From DASRHT01 sp035293765 (lineage in GTDB: Bacteria; Chloroflexota; Ktedonobacteria; Ktedonobacterales; Ktedonobacteraceae), in assembly GCA_035293765.1 (NCBI GenBank), contig DATGMF010000058.1, positions 74,137 through 138,136 of the forward strand: a stretch of 64,000 bases of DNA. Direction: 5' to 3'. Both the position numbers and the translations under genes were made by a program. The notes beneath the pieces are model-generated. The model made no database searches, was not told the origin of the DNA, and saw only the letters and a list, made by a program, of their open reading frames with translations. Below, piece by piece: positions 46,498 through 55,118 of the stretch (its first letter is position 1; each line of letters begins with the position of its first letter).

Positions 46498-47563
46498 ATC
46501 GGAGAGAGATTACCCCCTTCGCCGCCTCAACCACCTGCTCCACGCTTACGCCTTGCAGGCAGGGGTTGCCGATGGGACAGACGGCGTAGCCGCAGGGGCG
46601 ACAGGGAACTTCGTGTATTACGGCACGGAATGGACCGGTATGCAGCGGACCGTTGAGAATGGGGCTGCTGGCACCGAAGATGGTCACGGTGGGCGTGCCA
46701 AGCGCGTACGCTATGTGTGCGGGACCGCTATCGTTGGTGAGCAAGACCGCGAGACGAGCAAGCACACCGCCAAGCGTCAGCAGCGATGTCTGGCCCATCA
46801 GATTACAGCAGGGGCCATCTATTTGCCGAGCTATCACCTCGCCCAGTTCGCGCTCCTGCCCTTCACCCACCAGGATCACCGTTCCCCCGTATTGCTGCAA
46901 AAGCGTGGAGCAGGTAGCCGCGAAGCGATCAGGGGACCATCTTCTGGCCTCATCCCTTGCCGACGGATGCAGCCCTATGAGCGGAGGCGCCGCATCCTTT
47001 AGCAAGCGTTCTGCCTGCTGGAGATCCTCAGCGTGCAAGGGGAACAGGATATCTTCACCCTGGTCCGGTACGCCCAGGAAACTGGTCAGGGCGAGGACGC
47101 AGCGAACCTCGTGCAGATGCTCAGGGTAGGGCAAGGCCGCGTCCAGCAATCCGGCTCCCTCGCCCGGACGCACAAAGCCGGCGGTCGTGCGCGCACCGAG
47201 CAAGAGCATAAACGGGTTCGAGTTGACGCCGGTTCCCTGCATCTGGATGGCAAGATCAAACTGCTCGCCCTGCATCTCACACAAGAAATGTGTCGCGCGA
47301 CGAGCGTCAAAGAGCTGTTCGGCGATCCCTGGGTAGCCTGGGAACTCGACGACATGATCCACATAGGGCAGGCGTTGCGCGATCTCCCGCAGCATCGGCA
47401 GCGTGATCAGCGTGATCGCAGCATCGGGCAGCGCCAGGCGTAACGCTCGCAAGGCCGGTGTGGCGCAGAGGAAATCGCCGATGCGTGAGGCGCGCAACAG
47501 GGCTATTTTACGCGGGCTCTCCTCCAGGCGCGTCAGCAGTCCAGGGGTAAAGGGATCGTTCAT
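46496..47563 (-). CDS. Glycosyltransferase family 9 (heptosyltransferase-like)
   Basis: 355 aa, full length. N-terminal KIALLRASRIGDFLCATPALRALRLALPDAAITLI is the acceptor domain start; LIGLHPSARDEARRWSPDRFAATC and VLLTNDSGPAHIAYALGTPTVTIFGASSP form the nucleotide-sugar site. A Cys-rich tail (VPCRPCGYAVCPIGNPC) matches the first gene of the window. It overlaps the next GT2 gene by 4 bases (ATGA), so it is in one operon with the GT2, and probably with the other glycan genes. In a monoderm-type organism it likely acts in making a cell-surface polysaccharide or glycoprotein glycan, not LPS; the sugar is unknown. Confidence 0.9.
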   Translation of the reverse strand: MNDPFTPGLLTRLEESPRKIALLRASRIGDFLCATPALRALRLALPDAAITLITLPMLREIAQRLPYVDHVVEFPGYPGIAEQLFDARRATHFLCEMQGEQFDLAIQMQGTGVNSNPFMLLLGARTTAGFVRPGEGAGLLDAALPYPEHLHEVRCVLALTSFLGVPDQGEDILFPLHAEDLQQAERLLKDAAPPLIGLHPSARDEARRWSPDRFAATCSTLLQQYGGTVILVGEGQERELGEVIARQIDGPCCNLMGQTSLLTLGGVLARLAVLLTNDSGPAHIAYALGTPTVTIFGASSPILNGPLHTGPFRAVIHEVPCRPCGYAVCPIGNPCLQGVSVEQVVEAAKGVISLR

Positions 47564-48426
47564 AGCACCTCGACATTCGTGATAGCGGATTGAGGGGCAT
47601 AGCGTTCAACCATCTCGTCCAGCAGGTCGAGCGCGTGCCCGTCCACCGTGCCGGCCTCGTTCAGCACGGTTGTCGGAGCCTGAGAATAGTAGGTGCCGGA
47701 TGGGACGATGGCGCAGCCACCCCAGCGCCGCAACAGCAGGTTCTGCACCAGCACCTCTTCGCCCGAATGATAGCGTGGCAGGCGCGACCAGAAGGAGAAG
47801 CCGCCCACGGCCAGTAGTTTGGCGCGATCATAGAGGATGCACGAAGCAATCCAGGCGACCTTATAGCGCCGCGTCTCATCGGGCGGTAGCGCCTGGGCGA
47901 CGTGATAGAGATTGGCGGCACGGTGCAACTGCCAGCGTTCCCATTGTGGCGTGCCAGGCGTAACGACTTCAGGTCGTACCGGTCCATCCCAATATTCGAT
48001 CTGCTGCTGCTGCGGTCGCACATCGTCACAATGCGATAGGCCAGCCGGAAACGCGCCCACAAAGCCGCATCGCTCGTCACGCAACGTCGCCAGCAGCCGT
48101 TCCGCCACCCACGGCTCCATCAACACATCGTCATCGAGATACAGCACCGCCTCAGCAGTCGCGCGTTTGAGCAGAAAATCGCGTTGCTCGGCGATGCCAT
48201 AGACGGGACCACGATCATGCCATTCAACCGAGCCGCCGCGCGCCTCAATCACCCTTCGTAACGTCTGAATCTCCTGCTCATCTTTGACCGCAGGCTCGCT
48301 CTGGTCGGCCACTATCACCCGCACGTCCCGTAGCGTCTGCGTAGCCACCCCTGAAAGCGTCATCATCAACGAACCGAGCCGATTGCACGTCGGCAGCAGG
48401 ATATCAACAGCGGCTCTCCTGCCCAT
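47560..48426 (-). CDS. Glycosyltransferase family 2
   Basis: 288 aa with a GT-A fold: VDILLPTCNRLGSLMMTLSGVATQTLRDVRVIVADQS at the N-terminus (nucleotide binding), AVLYLDDDVLMEPW (DxD-type metal motif) and the acceptor part with KVAWIASCILYDRAKLLAVGGFSFWSRLPRYHSGEEVLVQN. No membrane helix. The stop codon overlaps the start of the GT9 gene. The donor sugar cannot be named. Confidence 0.88.
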   Translation of the reverse strand: MGRRAAVDILLPTCNRLGSLMMTLSGVATQTLRDVRVIVADQSEPAVKDEQEIQTLRRVIEARGGSVEWHDRGPVYGIAEQRDFLLKRATAEAVLYLDDDVLMEPWVAERLLATLRDERCGFVGAFPAGLSHCDDVRPQQQQIEYWDGPVRPEVVTPGTPQWERWQLHRAANLYHVAQALPPDETRRYKVAWIASCILYDRAKLLAVGGFSFWSRLPRYHSGEEVLVQNLLLRRWGGCAIVPSGTYYSQAPTTVLNEAGTVDGHALDLLDEMVERYAPQSAITNVEVL

Positions 48427-48499
48427 ATAGTAAACCCCTCCTGATACTCTTTTCCCTAAATGATGATCGTCCTCAATGTCGTACCGACCCGATTGACCC

Positions 48500-48665
48500 A
48501 GCAGGGCAAGCGCAAGGCATTGCCCCTACCCATCTTCGCCGACACCCCTACAGGATTGGCACGATGCTGGGCCATCCCTGGAGCTTGCCCTGCTACGTCC
48601 TGGCCCAACCGACAAATGGATGGGTAGGGGCAATCCCTCGCGGTTGCCCTGCTGTCCCTACCCAT
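48500..48665. repeat. Two copies of the GC-rich intergenic repeat, inverted
   Basis: GCAGGGCAAGCGCAAGGCATTGCCC-CTACCCAT (48501-48532) and, inverted, ATGGGTAGGGGCAATCCCTCGCGGTTGCCCTGC (48618-48652), with a partial copy (GAGCTTGCCCTGC) between. The outer parts can pair over about 30 bases. It lies between the GT2 and the radical-SAM genes in a 290-base gap. A 96-codon frame here follows the repeats and is not accepted as a gene. Confidence 0.75.
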
Positions 48666-48718
48666 TCGTTCCCCCCAACCACCCTCACCCCTACGGCGAT
48701 GACGGCGGTGTGAGGTAT

Positions 48719-49717
48719 TCAAAACGTTCCTGAATAGATTGAGCATGAGCGGCAGACCTCCGGCGGCTCGTCGGATGAGAGCTGGTCGCGAAACGATTGA
48801 TAGGCGGGGCTATTCCAGAGCTGCTCGGCCCCGCGTCCGTTGATTGTGCCGAAGTTGATGCGGTCCGGCGTGGAGACCATGCAGCAGGGCATGGCGTAGC
48901 CCTGATAGCTGAAGTAGGCTCCGCGCCAGGGCCAGTCGCACCGCTGCGGGCCTAGCGTGCCAGGCGGATGCAGACGCATGCGCGTATGCGGCAGGCGCAA
49001 CTCTATACCTAACGAACGCGCCACCGCCCGCGCTTCGGCAAAATAGTGCTCCACGCGCGCGGGATCTTCCTCAAGCAGCGTCTCCTGCTGCACAAAATCG
49101 CGCATCGGGAGGTAGCGTTCGGGCAGGCTGGACTCGCCAAAGTCGTGACAGAGATGCTGCACAAAGATGCTCTCCATCGACCAGCGATGAGCCAGCCGCA
49201 CCAGCTCCGGCAACTCCTGCAAGTTCTGGCGCATAATCACCATCACCAGGCGCAAATGCGGCAATGCGCTCCCATGAAGCTGGCGCGCGGCTAGCAAACG
49301 CTCAAGATTATGCACCACGCGCTCAAAGTGGGCATGCACGCGAATGCGCTCGTACGTCTCGGCGGTTGCCGCGTCAATCGAGACGTGGACGCAATCCAGC
49401 CCGCTCGTCACGCAACAGTCCGCCCTTTTATCGTTTAATAGCGTCAGATTCGAGTTGGTCGAAACCCTGACGCCTCGCTCCACGGCGTACGTCACCATAT
49501 CGAAGAAGCGTGGATGCATCATTGGTTCGCCCAGACCTTGCAGGTGAAGCTCCTGTAAGCTGGCGAATTGATCAATAATGCGGGTATAGGTTTCGAACTC
49601 CATAAATGCTGGCGGGCCATAGGGAGGACCGTCCTGGCGAAACTGGATGGAACACATCTGACAACGCAGATTACATTGTCCAACAGGTTCAATCTGGATA
49701 TAGCCTGGCAACTTCAT
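48719..49717 (-). CDS. Radical SAM/SPASM protein in glycan cluster
   Basis: About 332 aa. The cluster motif CNLRCQMCSIQFR (Cx3Cx2C) is near residue 18, preceded by IQIEPVGQ. LHLQGLGEPMMHPRFF and VSTNSNLTLLND are SAM-site elements. The C-terminus has SPASM-type cysteines (QRCDWPW, AMPCCMVS, EVCRSCSIYSG) for auxiliary Fe-S clusters. Such enzymes modify peptides or small molecules. It overlaps nothing; the preceding GT2 stop is 30 bases upstream. ATG 49717 or GTG 49720 is used with AGGAGG upstream; a start at 49747 is too early. Its role in the glycan cluster is not known. Confidence 0.88.
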   Translation of the reverse strand: MKLPGYIQIEPVGQCNLRCQMCSIQFRQDGPPYGPPAFMEFETYTRIIDQFASLQELHLQGLGEPMMHPRFFDMVTYAVERGVRVSTNSNLTLLNDKRADCCVTSGLDCVHVSIDAATAETYERIRVHAHFERVVHNLERLLAARQLHGSALPHLRLVMVIMRQNLQELPELVRLAHRWSMESIFVQHLCHDFGESSLPERYLPMRDFVQQETLLEEDPARVEHYFAEARAVARSLGIELRLPHTRMRLHPPGTLGPQRCDWPWRGAYFSYQGYAMPCCMVSTPDRINFGTINGRGAEQLWNSPAYQSFRDQLSSDEPPEVCRSCSIYSGTF

Positions 49718-49747
49718 CACAGCGTTTGCCTCCTCTCGTCCATACAA

Positions 49748-50734
49748 TCATAGAAACAGCACGCGAAAGCGGATCACGCCGCGCAGCCGCCAGAACACTG
49801 CCAGCGGCGGGATCAGCATCGACGTGAGCAGCATCTTCGCCACATGAGCTGGCGCGCGGCTCGTCCGGCTCAGACGTTGCGCGCAGAAGCGGGCCGTCAT
49901 CCATCCCCACAGGCCCAGGCCGCAGAACGCAAAGAAGCGCGAACCCAACAAGGTCGCCGTCAGCATCAAGAGCAGCGCGCCCACGATGCCATAGTAGTGC
50001 CAGGGCGGGCTAGGCTGAATTTTCTGCCAGTAGAGTCTGGGGTGCTTCTTGAACAGCAGCGCATTGAACATACTTTTGCGCTGCTGGCTCAGGCTAATGC
50101 CCCAGCGAGCCGGGCGAACGGGATGAACCACTACGGCTTCAGGGGCGCAGGTATATGACACATTATTTTCCAGCAGAGTAAAGAAGAGATCGCTATCCTC
50201 GCGCCAGGGGGCCGTAAAGCGTTCATCGAAGCCGCCCGCCAGCGCCAGAGCCTCGCGTCGGTAGAAGCAGTTCGCGGTCACGAACTCGCTGTTCGCCAGG
50301 TGGGAAGCGTTGTACTCGTAATCGGTGGGATTATCGGCCAGTGGGATCACGATGCGACCGGAAACCGCCATAATATCGCCGCTAAAGGCAGCCACGCCAG
50401 CTTTCAGCCATGCTGGCGTGGGAATGCAATCGTCATCGGTAAAAGCGATGATCTCTCCTCGCGCCGCCCGCCAGCCAAGATTGCGCGCAGTAGCGGGTCC
50501 GTGAGGCGTGCCAACACCACATACGGGAAGATAACGCACGCAATGACCGCAATGGGCCACTCGTTTAGCCCAGCCCTTGACCTGCTGCCTGGTTTCAGCG
50601 CAGGCAGCGTCATCAACGATCACAATTTCGTACGCCGCCGGATCAAACGACTGGGCCACCAGGGCGGCAATGCAGCGGTCGAGCAGGTCTCGCCTTTTGA
50701 AGGTCGGTACCACCACAGAAACAAGCATACTCAT
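49748..50734 (-). CDS. Glycosyltransferase family 2, membrane-associated
   Basis: 328 aa. VSVVVPTFKRRDLLDRCIAALVAQ at the N-terminus, GPATARNLGWRAARGEIIAFTDDDCIPTPAWL (DDD metal site) and FDERFTAPWREDSDLFFTLLEN (acceptor Glu-Asp motif) define GT-A. The C-terminal 100 residues include hydrophobic helices (YYGIVGALLLMLTATLLGSRFFAFCGLGLWGW) that would hold it at the membrane. Its ATG overlaps the stop of the carbamoyltransferase (TGATG), indicating translational coupling. Confidence 0.9.
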   Translation of the reverse strand: MSMLVSVVVPTFKRRDLLDRCIAALVAQSFDPAAYEIVIVDDAACAETRQQVKGWAKRVAHCGHCVRYLPVCGVGTPHGPATARNLGWRAARGEIIAFTDDDCIPTPAWLKAGVAAFSGDIMAVSGRIVIPLADNPTDYEYNASHLANSEFVTANCFYRREALALAGGFDERFTAPWREDSDLFFTLLENNVSYTCAPEAVVVHPVRPARWGISLSQQRKSMFNALLFKKHPRLYWQKIQPSPPWHYYGIVGALLLMLTATLLGSRFFAFCGLGLWGWMTARFCAQRLSRTSRAPAHVAKMLLTSMLIPPLAVFWRLRGVIRFRVLFL

Positions 50735-52464
50735 CACTCACCCTGCGCTTTTTCTAACAGAAACGAGCCAATCACCAGCGCATCCAGCGGCGAGGTCCAG
50801 AAGCATTCAATAGCGTCGCGCGGCGTACACACTATCGGCTCGCCACGCGTATTGAACGAGGTATTGACCAGCACCGGCACGCCCGTGCGCTGCTGAAACG
50901 CTTTGAGCAGGTCATAGTACAGGGGATGCTGCTCGCGGTTGATCGTCTGAATGCGCGCTGTGCCGTCAACGTGGCGCACCGCCGGAATCTGCTCGGCCTT
51001 ATCGGGCAGCACATCATAGACAAAGAGCATAAACGGCGATTGCTCCCTATGAGCGAACCAGTTTGCCGCCTCCTCTTCCAGTACCACCGGAGCCACCGGA
51101 CGAAAATCCTCGCGGTCCTTGATCTCATTCAGCTTGCTCTGCATCGATGCGTGGAGCGGCGAGGCCAGGATTGAGCGCGCGCCCAGGGCACGAGGACCAA
51201 ACTCCATGCGATGCTGGAACCAGCCAATCACCTTATCCTCTGCCAGCAGGTCCGCCGCCGTTTGTGCAATATCAGTCAGGCGGCGATAGGGCAGCTTCGA
51301 CCAGCGCAGGAATTGTTCGATCTCGTCGTCGCTGTAGCCAGGTCCCAGAAAAGCGTGCTCCATGCGATACGAGCGCATGCGGCTCTCACGTTCCAGCGCG
51401 TCGGTCCAGAGAGCAGCGCCCAGCGCCGTGCCTGCATCGCCGGCTGCGGGCTGCACCCAGATGCGCTTAAACGGGCCGCGATCCCGCAGGCGCGCATTCA
51501 TCACGCAGTTCAGCGCCACGCCGCCCGCGAGGCACAGCTCATCCAGTCCCGACGCAGCATACAGCCAGGAGGCCAGCGCCAGCACCACCTCTTCCAGCAC
51601 AACTTGCAGCGAGTGAGCAATATCGTAGTGGCGCGGCTCCAACGGTCCGCCCTTGAAACGGCAAGGGCCAAAGCGTTCTTCCAGACACGGAGGTTGAATG
51701 GTATATTGCCCGTTCTCTCCCAATTGAATGATTTGCCGAAACTCTTTTACATAGCTCGGTTGACCAAAGGAGGCCAGGGCCATGACCTTATATTCGTCGG
51801 AGGAATGCAGGAAGCCCAGATATTCCGTCACCTGCTCGTAAAGGATGCCAAGAGAGTGCGGCATCGTCACCTGCCCCAGCCAGTGTAGCTCGTTGCCACT
51901 ACCGATGCTATAGCTCGTCGTTGCCTGCTCGCCGCGACCGTCCAGCGTCATGATCGCCGCCTCCTGGAAGGGCGAGGGGAGGAAGGCGCTGGCGGCGTGG
52001 GCCAGGTGATGCTCGACAAAATGCCAGCGGAAAGGCCCATCGTAGCGCACGCCCCGGAAGCGAGCCTGTAGATGATGAGGTGCGCCGCTTGCCAGGTGAC
52101 GCGGGGCATTCAGAATAGAGGATAAGAAGAGCGGGTCCCACGGCGCTTCCCACTTGCCGGAGACGGCATGCGCGCTCGGTTCCAGGGGGAGCGTCACGAG
52201 CGTATCTTTATGATCCCAGCCTGGGAAGAGATAGGGATCATACGAATAGGCGACATGATCGACATCGGCAAGGTTGACGCCGCCTACGCGCAGGCAATAG
52301 TCAATGGCGTGGAAGGGTAACTCGTACGTTGAGAAGGGGATGGGACGCTTTCCGTGCTTGATATGCGTGAAACGTTCTTCTTCGGCTGCCGCGATCACCT
52401 GTCCATCGACGACCAGGCAGGCAGCGGGATCGTGATAGACGGCATTGATCCCAAGTGTGTGCAT
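50734..52464 (-). CDS. NodU/CmcH-family carbamoyltransferase
   Basis: 576 aa. N-terminal Kae1-like ASKHA domain with LGINAVYHDPAACLVVDGQVIAAAEEERFTHIKH, WHFVEHHLAHAASAFLPSPF and LDGRGEQATTS, then LCLAGGVALNCVMNARL, and a C-terminal carbamoyltransferase domain with GWFQHRMEFGPRALGARSILASP and VNTSFNTRGEPIVCTP. It would transfer carbamoyl from carbamoyl phosphate, through carbamoyl-AMP, to a sugar or antibiotic-like hydroxyl. First gene of the leftward glycan cluster. ATG 52464 has GGAGG 7 bases upstream; the ATG at 52470 abuts the site. Confidence 0.93.
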   Translation of the reverse strand: MHTLGINAVYHDPAACLVVDGQVIAAAEEERFTHIKHGKRPIPFSTYELPFHAIDYCLRVGGVNLADVDHVAYSYDPYLFPGWDHKDTLVTLPLEPSAHAVSGKWEAPWDPLFLSSILNAPRHLASGAPHHLQARFRGVRYDGPFRWHFVEHHLAHAASAFLPSPFQEAAIMTLDGRGEQATTSYSIGSGNELHWLGQVTMPHSLGILYEQVTEYLGFLHSSDEYKVMALASFGQPSYVKEFRQIIQLGENGQYTIQPPCLEERFGPCRFKGGPLEPRHYDIAHSLQVVLEEVVLALASWLYAASGLDELCLAGGVALNCVMNARLRDRGPFKRIWVQPAAGDAGTALGAALWTDALERESRMRSYRMEHAFLGPGYSDDEIEQFLRWSKLPYRRLTDIAQTAADLLAEDKVIGWFQHRMEFGPRALGARSILASPLHASMQSKLNEIKDREDFRPVAPVVLEEEAANWFAHREQSPFMLFVYDVLPDKAEQIPAVRHVDGTARIQTINREQHPLYYDLLKAFQQRTGVPVLVNTSFNTRGEPIVCTPRDAIECFWTSPLDALVIGSFLLEKAQGE

Positions 52465-52670
52465 CGGCATTCCTCCAATATCTTCCTGACAGGCGGAATT
52501 TCTAAAGTAGAGTTTATGTAGAATCTTTGCGACTCTTAACCCGTTTGCTCATATTTGCTATTCTACATATCTCGATTGAAAACATACTCAACAATTAGCA
52601 TATCTTATTGAGAGTATCATAATATATTCTAAAGCAATATACCAAACTCTTCCATTAATAGAACAATGAA

Positions 52671-52702
52671 AGGTTATGCTTTCTTCTGCTAAAGCATAAC
52701 CT
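52671..52702. other. Perfect 11-bp hairpin between divergent operons
   Basis: AGGTTATGCTT (52671-52681) and AAGCATAACCT (52692-52702) pair completely around a 10-base loop, in the AT-rich 380-base gap (52465-52849) between the glycan cluster and hicBA. It may be an operator, or a terminator of the upstream DNA. No other feature is clear in the gap except the hicBA promoter. Confidence 0.5.
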
Positions 52703-52801
52703 CCCCTTCGTATACATAAATGTCCGAATCGCCGTAATGATCAGGTTTACCGAATTTGCTTTAGCGCCTATAATACCCGCCAATTGGCTTCACGAGTCGT
52801 C

Positions 52802-52830
52802 TTGAAATTTCGTTGTGCCGTTGGTATAGT
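52802..52830 (+). promoter_or_regulatory. Promoter of hicBA
   Basis: TTGAAA (52802-52807), 17-base spacer, TATAGT (52825-52830), then AGGAGG at 52837-52842 and ATG 52850. Confidence 0.65.
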
Positions 52831-52849
52831 TACTCCAGGAGGTACGAAT

Positions 52850-53062
52850 ATGACAGTACGAACTTTTACCGCTATTCTCCATCAAGAGGGTAATCTGTAC
52901 GTTGCAGAATGTCCCGAAGTGGGGACTGCCAGCCAGGGCCAGACGGTTGAAGAGGCTATCGCTAATCTGAAAGAGGCCACTGAATTGTATCTTGAGGAAT
53001 TTCCTCTGCCAGAAGCGGGACGAACCATCTTAACAACGTTTGAGGCAACATATGCCGCCTAA
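52850..53062 (+). CDS. hicB: HicB antitoxin
   Basis: 70 aa with the partial RNase H-like HicB fold: FTAILHQEGNLYVAECPEVGTASQGQTVEEAIANLKEATELYLEE. HicB binds and blocks HicA and usually represses its own promoter; this short form has no obvious C-terminal DNA-binding domain. It is the first gene of the pair and overlaps hicA by 11 bases, an antitoxin-first order that is common for short HicB types. Confidence 0.9.
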   Translation: MTVRTFTAILHQEGNLYVAECPEVGTASQGQTVEEAIANLKEATELYLEEFPLPEAGRTILTTFEATYAA

Positions 53063-53285
53063 ATTACGTCCGATTTCAGGTATGGAAACAATACGTGTGC
53101 TGGAACGTTTAGGGTATATACAAGTGAGGCAGCGTGGTAGTCACGTTGTGTTAAAAAAACAGTTGCCAAGTGGTAGAGCAATAGGCTGTGTGGTTCCGCT
53201 CCATCAAGAGCTTGCCACTGGAACGTTACGTAGCATTTTAAGGCAAGCTGAAGTTACTCCAGAAGAGTTCATAAAGAATCTATAA
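53052..53285 (+). CDS. hicA: HicA mRNA interferase toxin
   Basis: 77 aa with a dsRBD-like HicA fold: LERLGYIQVRQRGSHVVLKKQ carries the catalytic GSH motif, then VVPLHQELATGTLRSILRQAEVTPEEF. It would cleave mRNA when free of HicB. ATG 53052 is in the overlap with hicB, giving coupled translation. The catalytic His is intact. Confidence 0.92.
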   Translation: MPPKLRPISGMETIRVLERLGYIQVRQRGSHVVLKKQLPSGRAIGCVVPLHQELATGTLRSILRQAEVTPEEFIKNL

Positions 53286-53343
53286 GGCCAGAAGTTGAAA
53301 AGCGAAGAGGGTAAGCGCCAGAGAGGTGCGAGAGGATGTAAAA

Positions 53344-53377
53344 GGGAGGGTCCTCCAGAAAAAGCATTTACCCTCCC
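53344..53377. terminator. Bidirectional terminator after hicBA
   Basis: GGGAGGGT (53344-53351) pairs with ACCCTCCC (53370-53377); flanked by AAAA on the left and TGTATTTT on the right, so it can act in both directions, for hicBA and for the leftward acetyltransferase gene ending at 53384. Confidence 0.7.
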
Positions 53378-53383
53378 TGTATT

Positions 53384-54061
53384 TTACCCCTCCAACGTCG
53401 CTATGCGCGCAAAAGGTCGATAGCCGGCGGCATCGGCTAAGCGCAGAGATGGCGTATTTTCGGCAAAGGCGCTGTAAATTGGCACAAGCCCCTCCTGCGC
53501 CACCGCATGCGCCCAGAGAATCGTGGCAGCGAGCGCGTACCTTTTGCGACGAGCCTCCGGCAGCGTTTCAATGCCCAGCTCGCAGGCTTCCGGTGTGCGC
53601 CGTGAGCTATGGGCCAGGCAGAGCAGGCGTCCAGCGACCACAACGCCGATATGGGGATATGTGTTGTCTTCGAGCGTGTCGCCAGGCTTCCAAAATTGCT
53701 TGATCAATCCGTGGTCATCAGGCATGAGAGGACGAGCGATGCTGCGAGCAGTTTCGATATCGAGCCGTGGAGCGGCAATCTGAGAAAGTGCAACCTCGCG
53801 GCTGACGCCGGGTATAGGTACGATTGGAGGGAAAACTAGCGCCTCATCGGCCCGCAGGCGTAGATCTTCGCGTTCCGCGATGTTGACGTCTGGTCGCCAG
53901 ATATGGACGCGCCCCGTAGCTATTGCTGCAACACACAGCTTCCACGCCGGTCGCGAGCTTTGCGGCGCAAGCTCAAGTTCATCCGATGTGAAGGGGGAGA
54001 GTTGTACGCCCCAGACGGCCTCTACATGCAGGCGTAGCAATGTTCGATCTGTAGATACCAT
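53384..54061 (-). CDS. GNAT-type acetyltransferase-like protein
   Basis: 225 aa. The N-terminal half is a family-specific domain (VEAVWGVQLSPFTSDELELAPQSSRPAW), and the C-terminal half resembles a GNAT core with TYPHIGVVVAGRLLCLAHSSRRTPEACELGIETLPEARRKRYALAATILWAHAV and AENTPSLRLADAAGYRPF, where N..S..LA...GY is the usual CoA-site end. Substrate unknown. The start at 54061 has AGGGA upstream; a longer one at 54082 would nearly touch the neighbour. It lies 24 bases after the tandem GNAT gene, so one operon is probable. Confidence 0.75.
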   Translation of the reverse strand: MVSTDRTLLRLHVEAVWGVQLSPFTSDELELAPQSSRPAWKLCVAAIATGRVHIWRPDVNIAEREDLRLRADEALVFPPIVPIPGVSREVALSQIAAPRLDIETARSIARPLMPDDHGLIKQFWKPGDTLEDNTYPHIGVVVAGRLLCLAHSSRRTPEACELGIETLPEARRKRYALAATILWAHAVAQEGLVPIYSAFAENTPSLRLADAAGYRPFARIATLEG

Positions 54062-54085
54062 GACAATCCCTAAGTCTCTCACTGG

Positions 54086-55000
54086 CTAAACGCTCTTTGA
54101 ATACCAGAGCGTTTTATATACAATATGAAAGCCAGCCGCAGCAAAAACTGCTTGAGCTTTGACATTCTCGCTACTCGTGCCGAGCGTTGCTGTTTCGATA
54201 CCAAATTGCTTCAGACTCTGGAGTCCTGCTAACACCATCGCGCGTCCCAATCCTCTGTTTTGATAGGCTTTACCCGTGCCGATGATGGCAATCTCTCCCT
54301 CGTTGCGCCCACTTTGCGCATTGGCCTCCTTTGGGATCGTGCAGTAACAAAACGCGGCCAGTGTGCCATCAGGTGCGACCAGCAGCAGGTCCAGCTCCGG
54401 TACATACTCAGGATTGCGCAGGATTGAGAGTCGCCCGTCCCGCGTCATATTGCGCGTCCCGAACGCATCCTGATGCAGCGCGACAACCGCTTCGACCTCG
54501 TTTTCACCCGCCACAGGTCGCAACGTAAAGCCCGCGGGAAACTGAGGAGCAGGAACTGCTTCAGCAAGGGAGCGAGCCATATGCAGCGTCTGTGCGTCTG
54601 AACAGGTAAATCCATGCCGTTCCAGTAGAGCTACTCGCTGCTGATCTGTATCACGGCAAGGAGTGTCTATCGCACCACAGGTACCGGTGCCTTTTATCTG
54701 ATCCTGGCCTCACTCAAGCACTTGCGCAGCAATCTCAGTATCTTGAACGCGAGGATGCAGCAGAAAGTAGAGATTGCAATACCGTAAAGCGACAATTGCA
54801 TACGCCAGGATAGTTCCATCCTCATCCTCCCATACTGCCATACGCTCCTGACTGTTCGCTGGCGGTTTACTCAACATCTCGTGGAGGTCAATTATTGCAG
54901 GATAATCGTTGATATTTTCGCGCGTGGTGCAGGCGCGGCGAAAGTCAAGGACGCGTTGTGTGTCCGTCGCAGGCATATAAGGGCACATAATGATCGTCAT
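54086..55000 (-). pseudogene. Tandem GNAT acetyltransferase (mycothiol-synthase-like) with in-frame TGA
   Basis: The sequence from ATG 55000 to TAG 54086 is one frame of 305 codons, interrupted only by TGA at 54712-54710. The first part (96 aa) is an N-terminal GNAT-like domain (RENINDYPAIIDLHEMLSKPP...AVWEDEDGTILAYAIV); after the stop the same frame goes on GQDQIKGTGTCGAIDTPCRDTDQQRVALLERHGFTCSDAQTLHMARSL and then the second GNAT (GEIAIIGTGKAYQNRGLGRAMVLAGLQSL, NVKAQAVFAAAGF). The ATG at 54580 could start a separate second protein, but it lies inside conserved sequence. A Trp codon TGG turned into TGA is the simple explanation. Confidence 0.75.
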
Positions 55001-55118
55001 GGATTTTCCTCATAAACGCTTGAATTTTATGGAGTATATCTTCAGGAGCGTCTTCCTGAACACAGATTAGCAGACCTTTCTCCACAGAGCATACGCCCTT
55101 TGCATGAGGAACACAAGC

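Noticed and set aside
48456..48746. 96-codon frame between GT2 and radical-SAM genes
   Set aside because: Made almost wholly of the intergenic repeat family and overlaps the radical-SAM 3' end; no start signal.
54690..54712. TGA of the tandem GNAT gene as a second Sec codon
   Set aside because: The position is not a redox site, the downstream hairpin is 18 bases away, not about 11, and a simple TGG to TGA change explains it.
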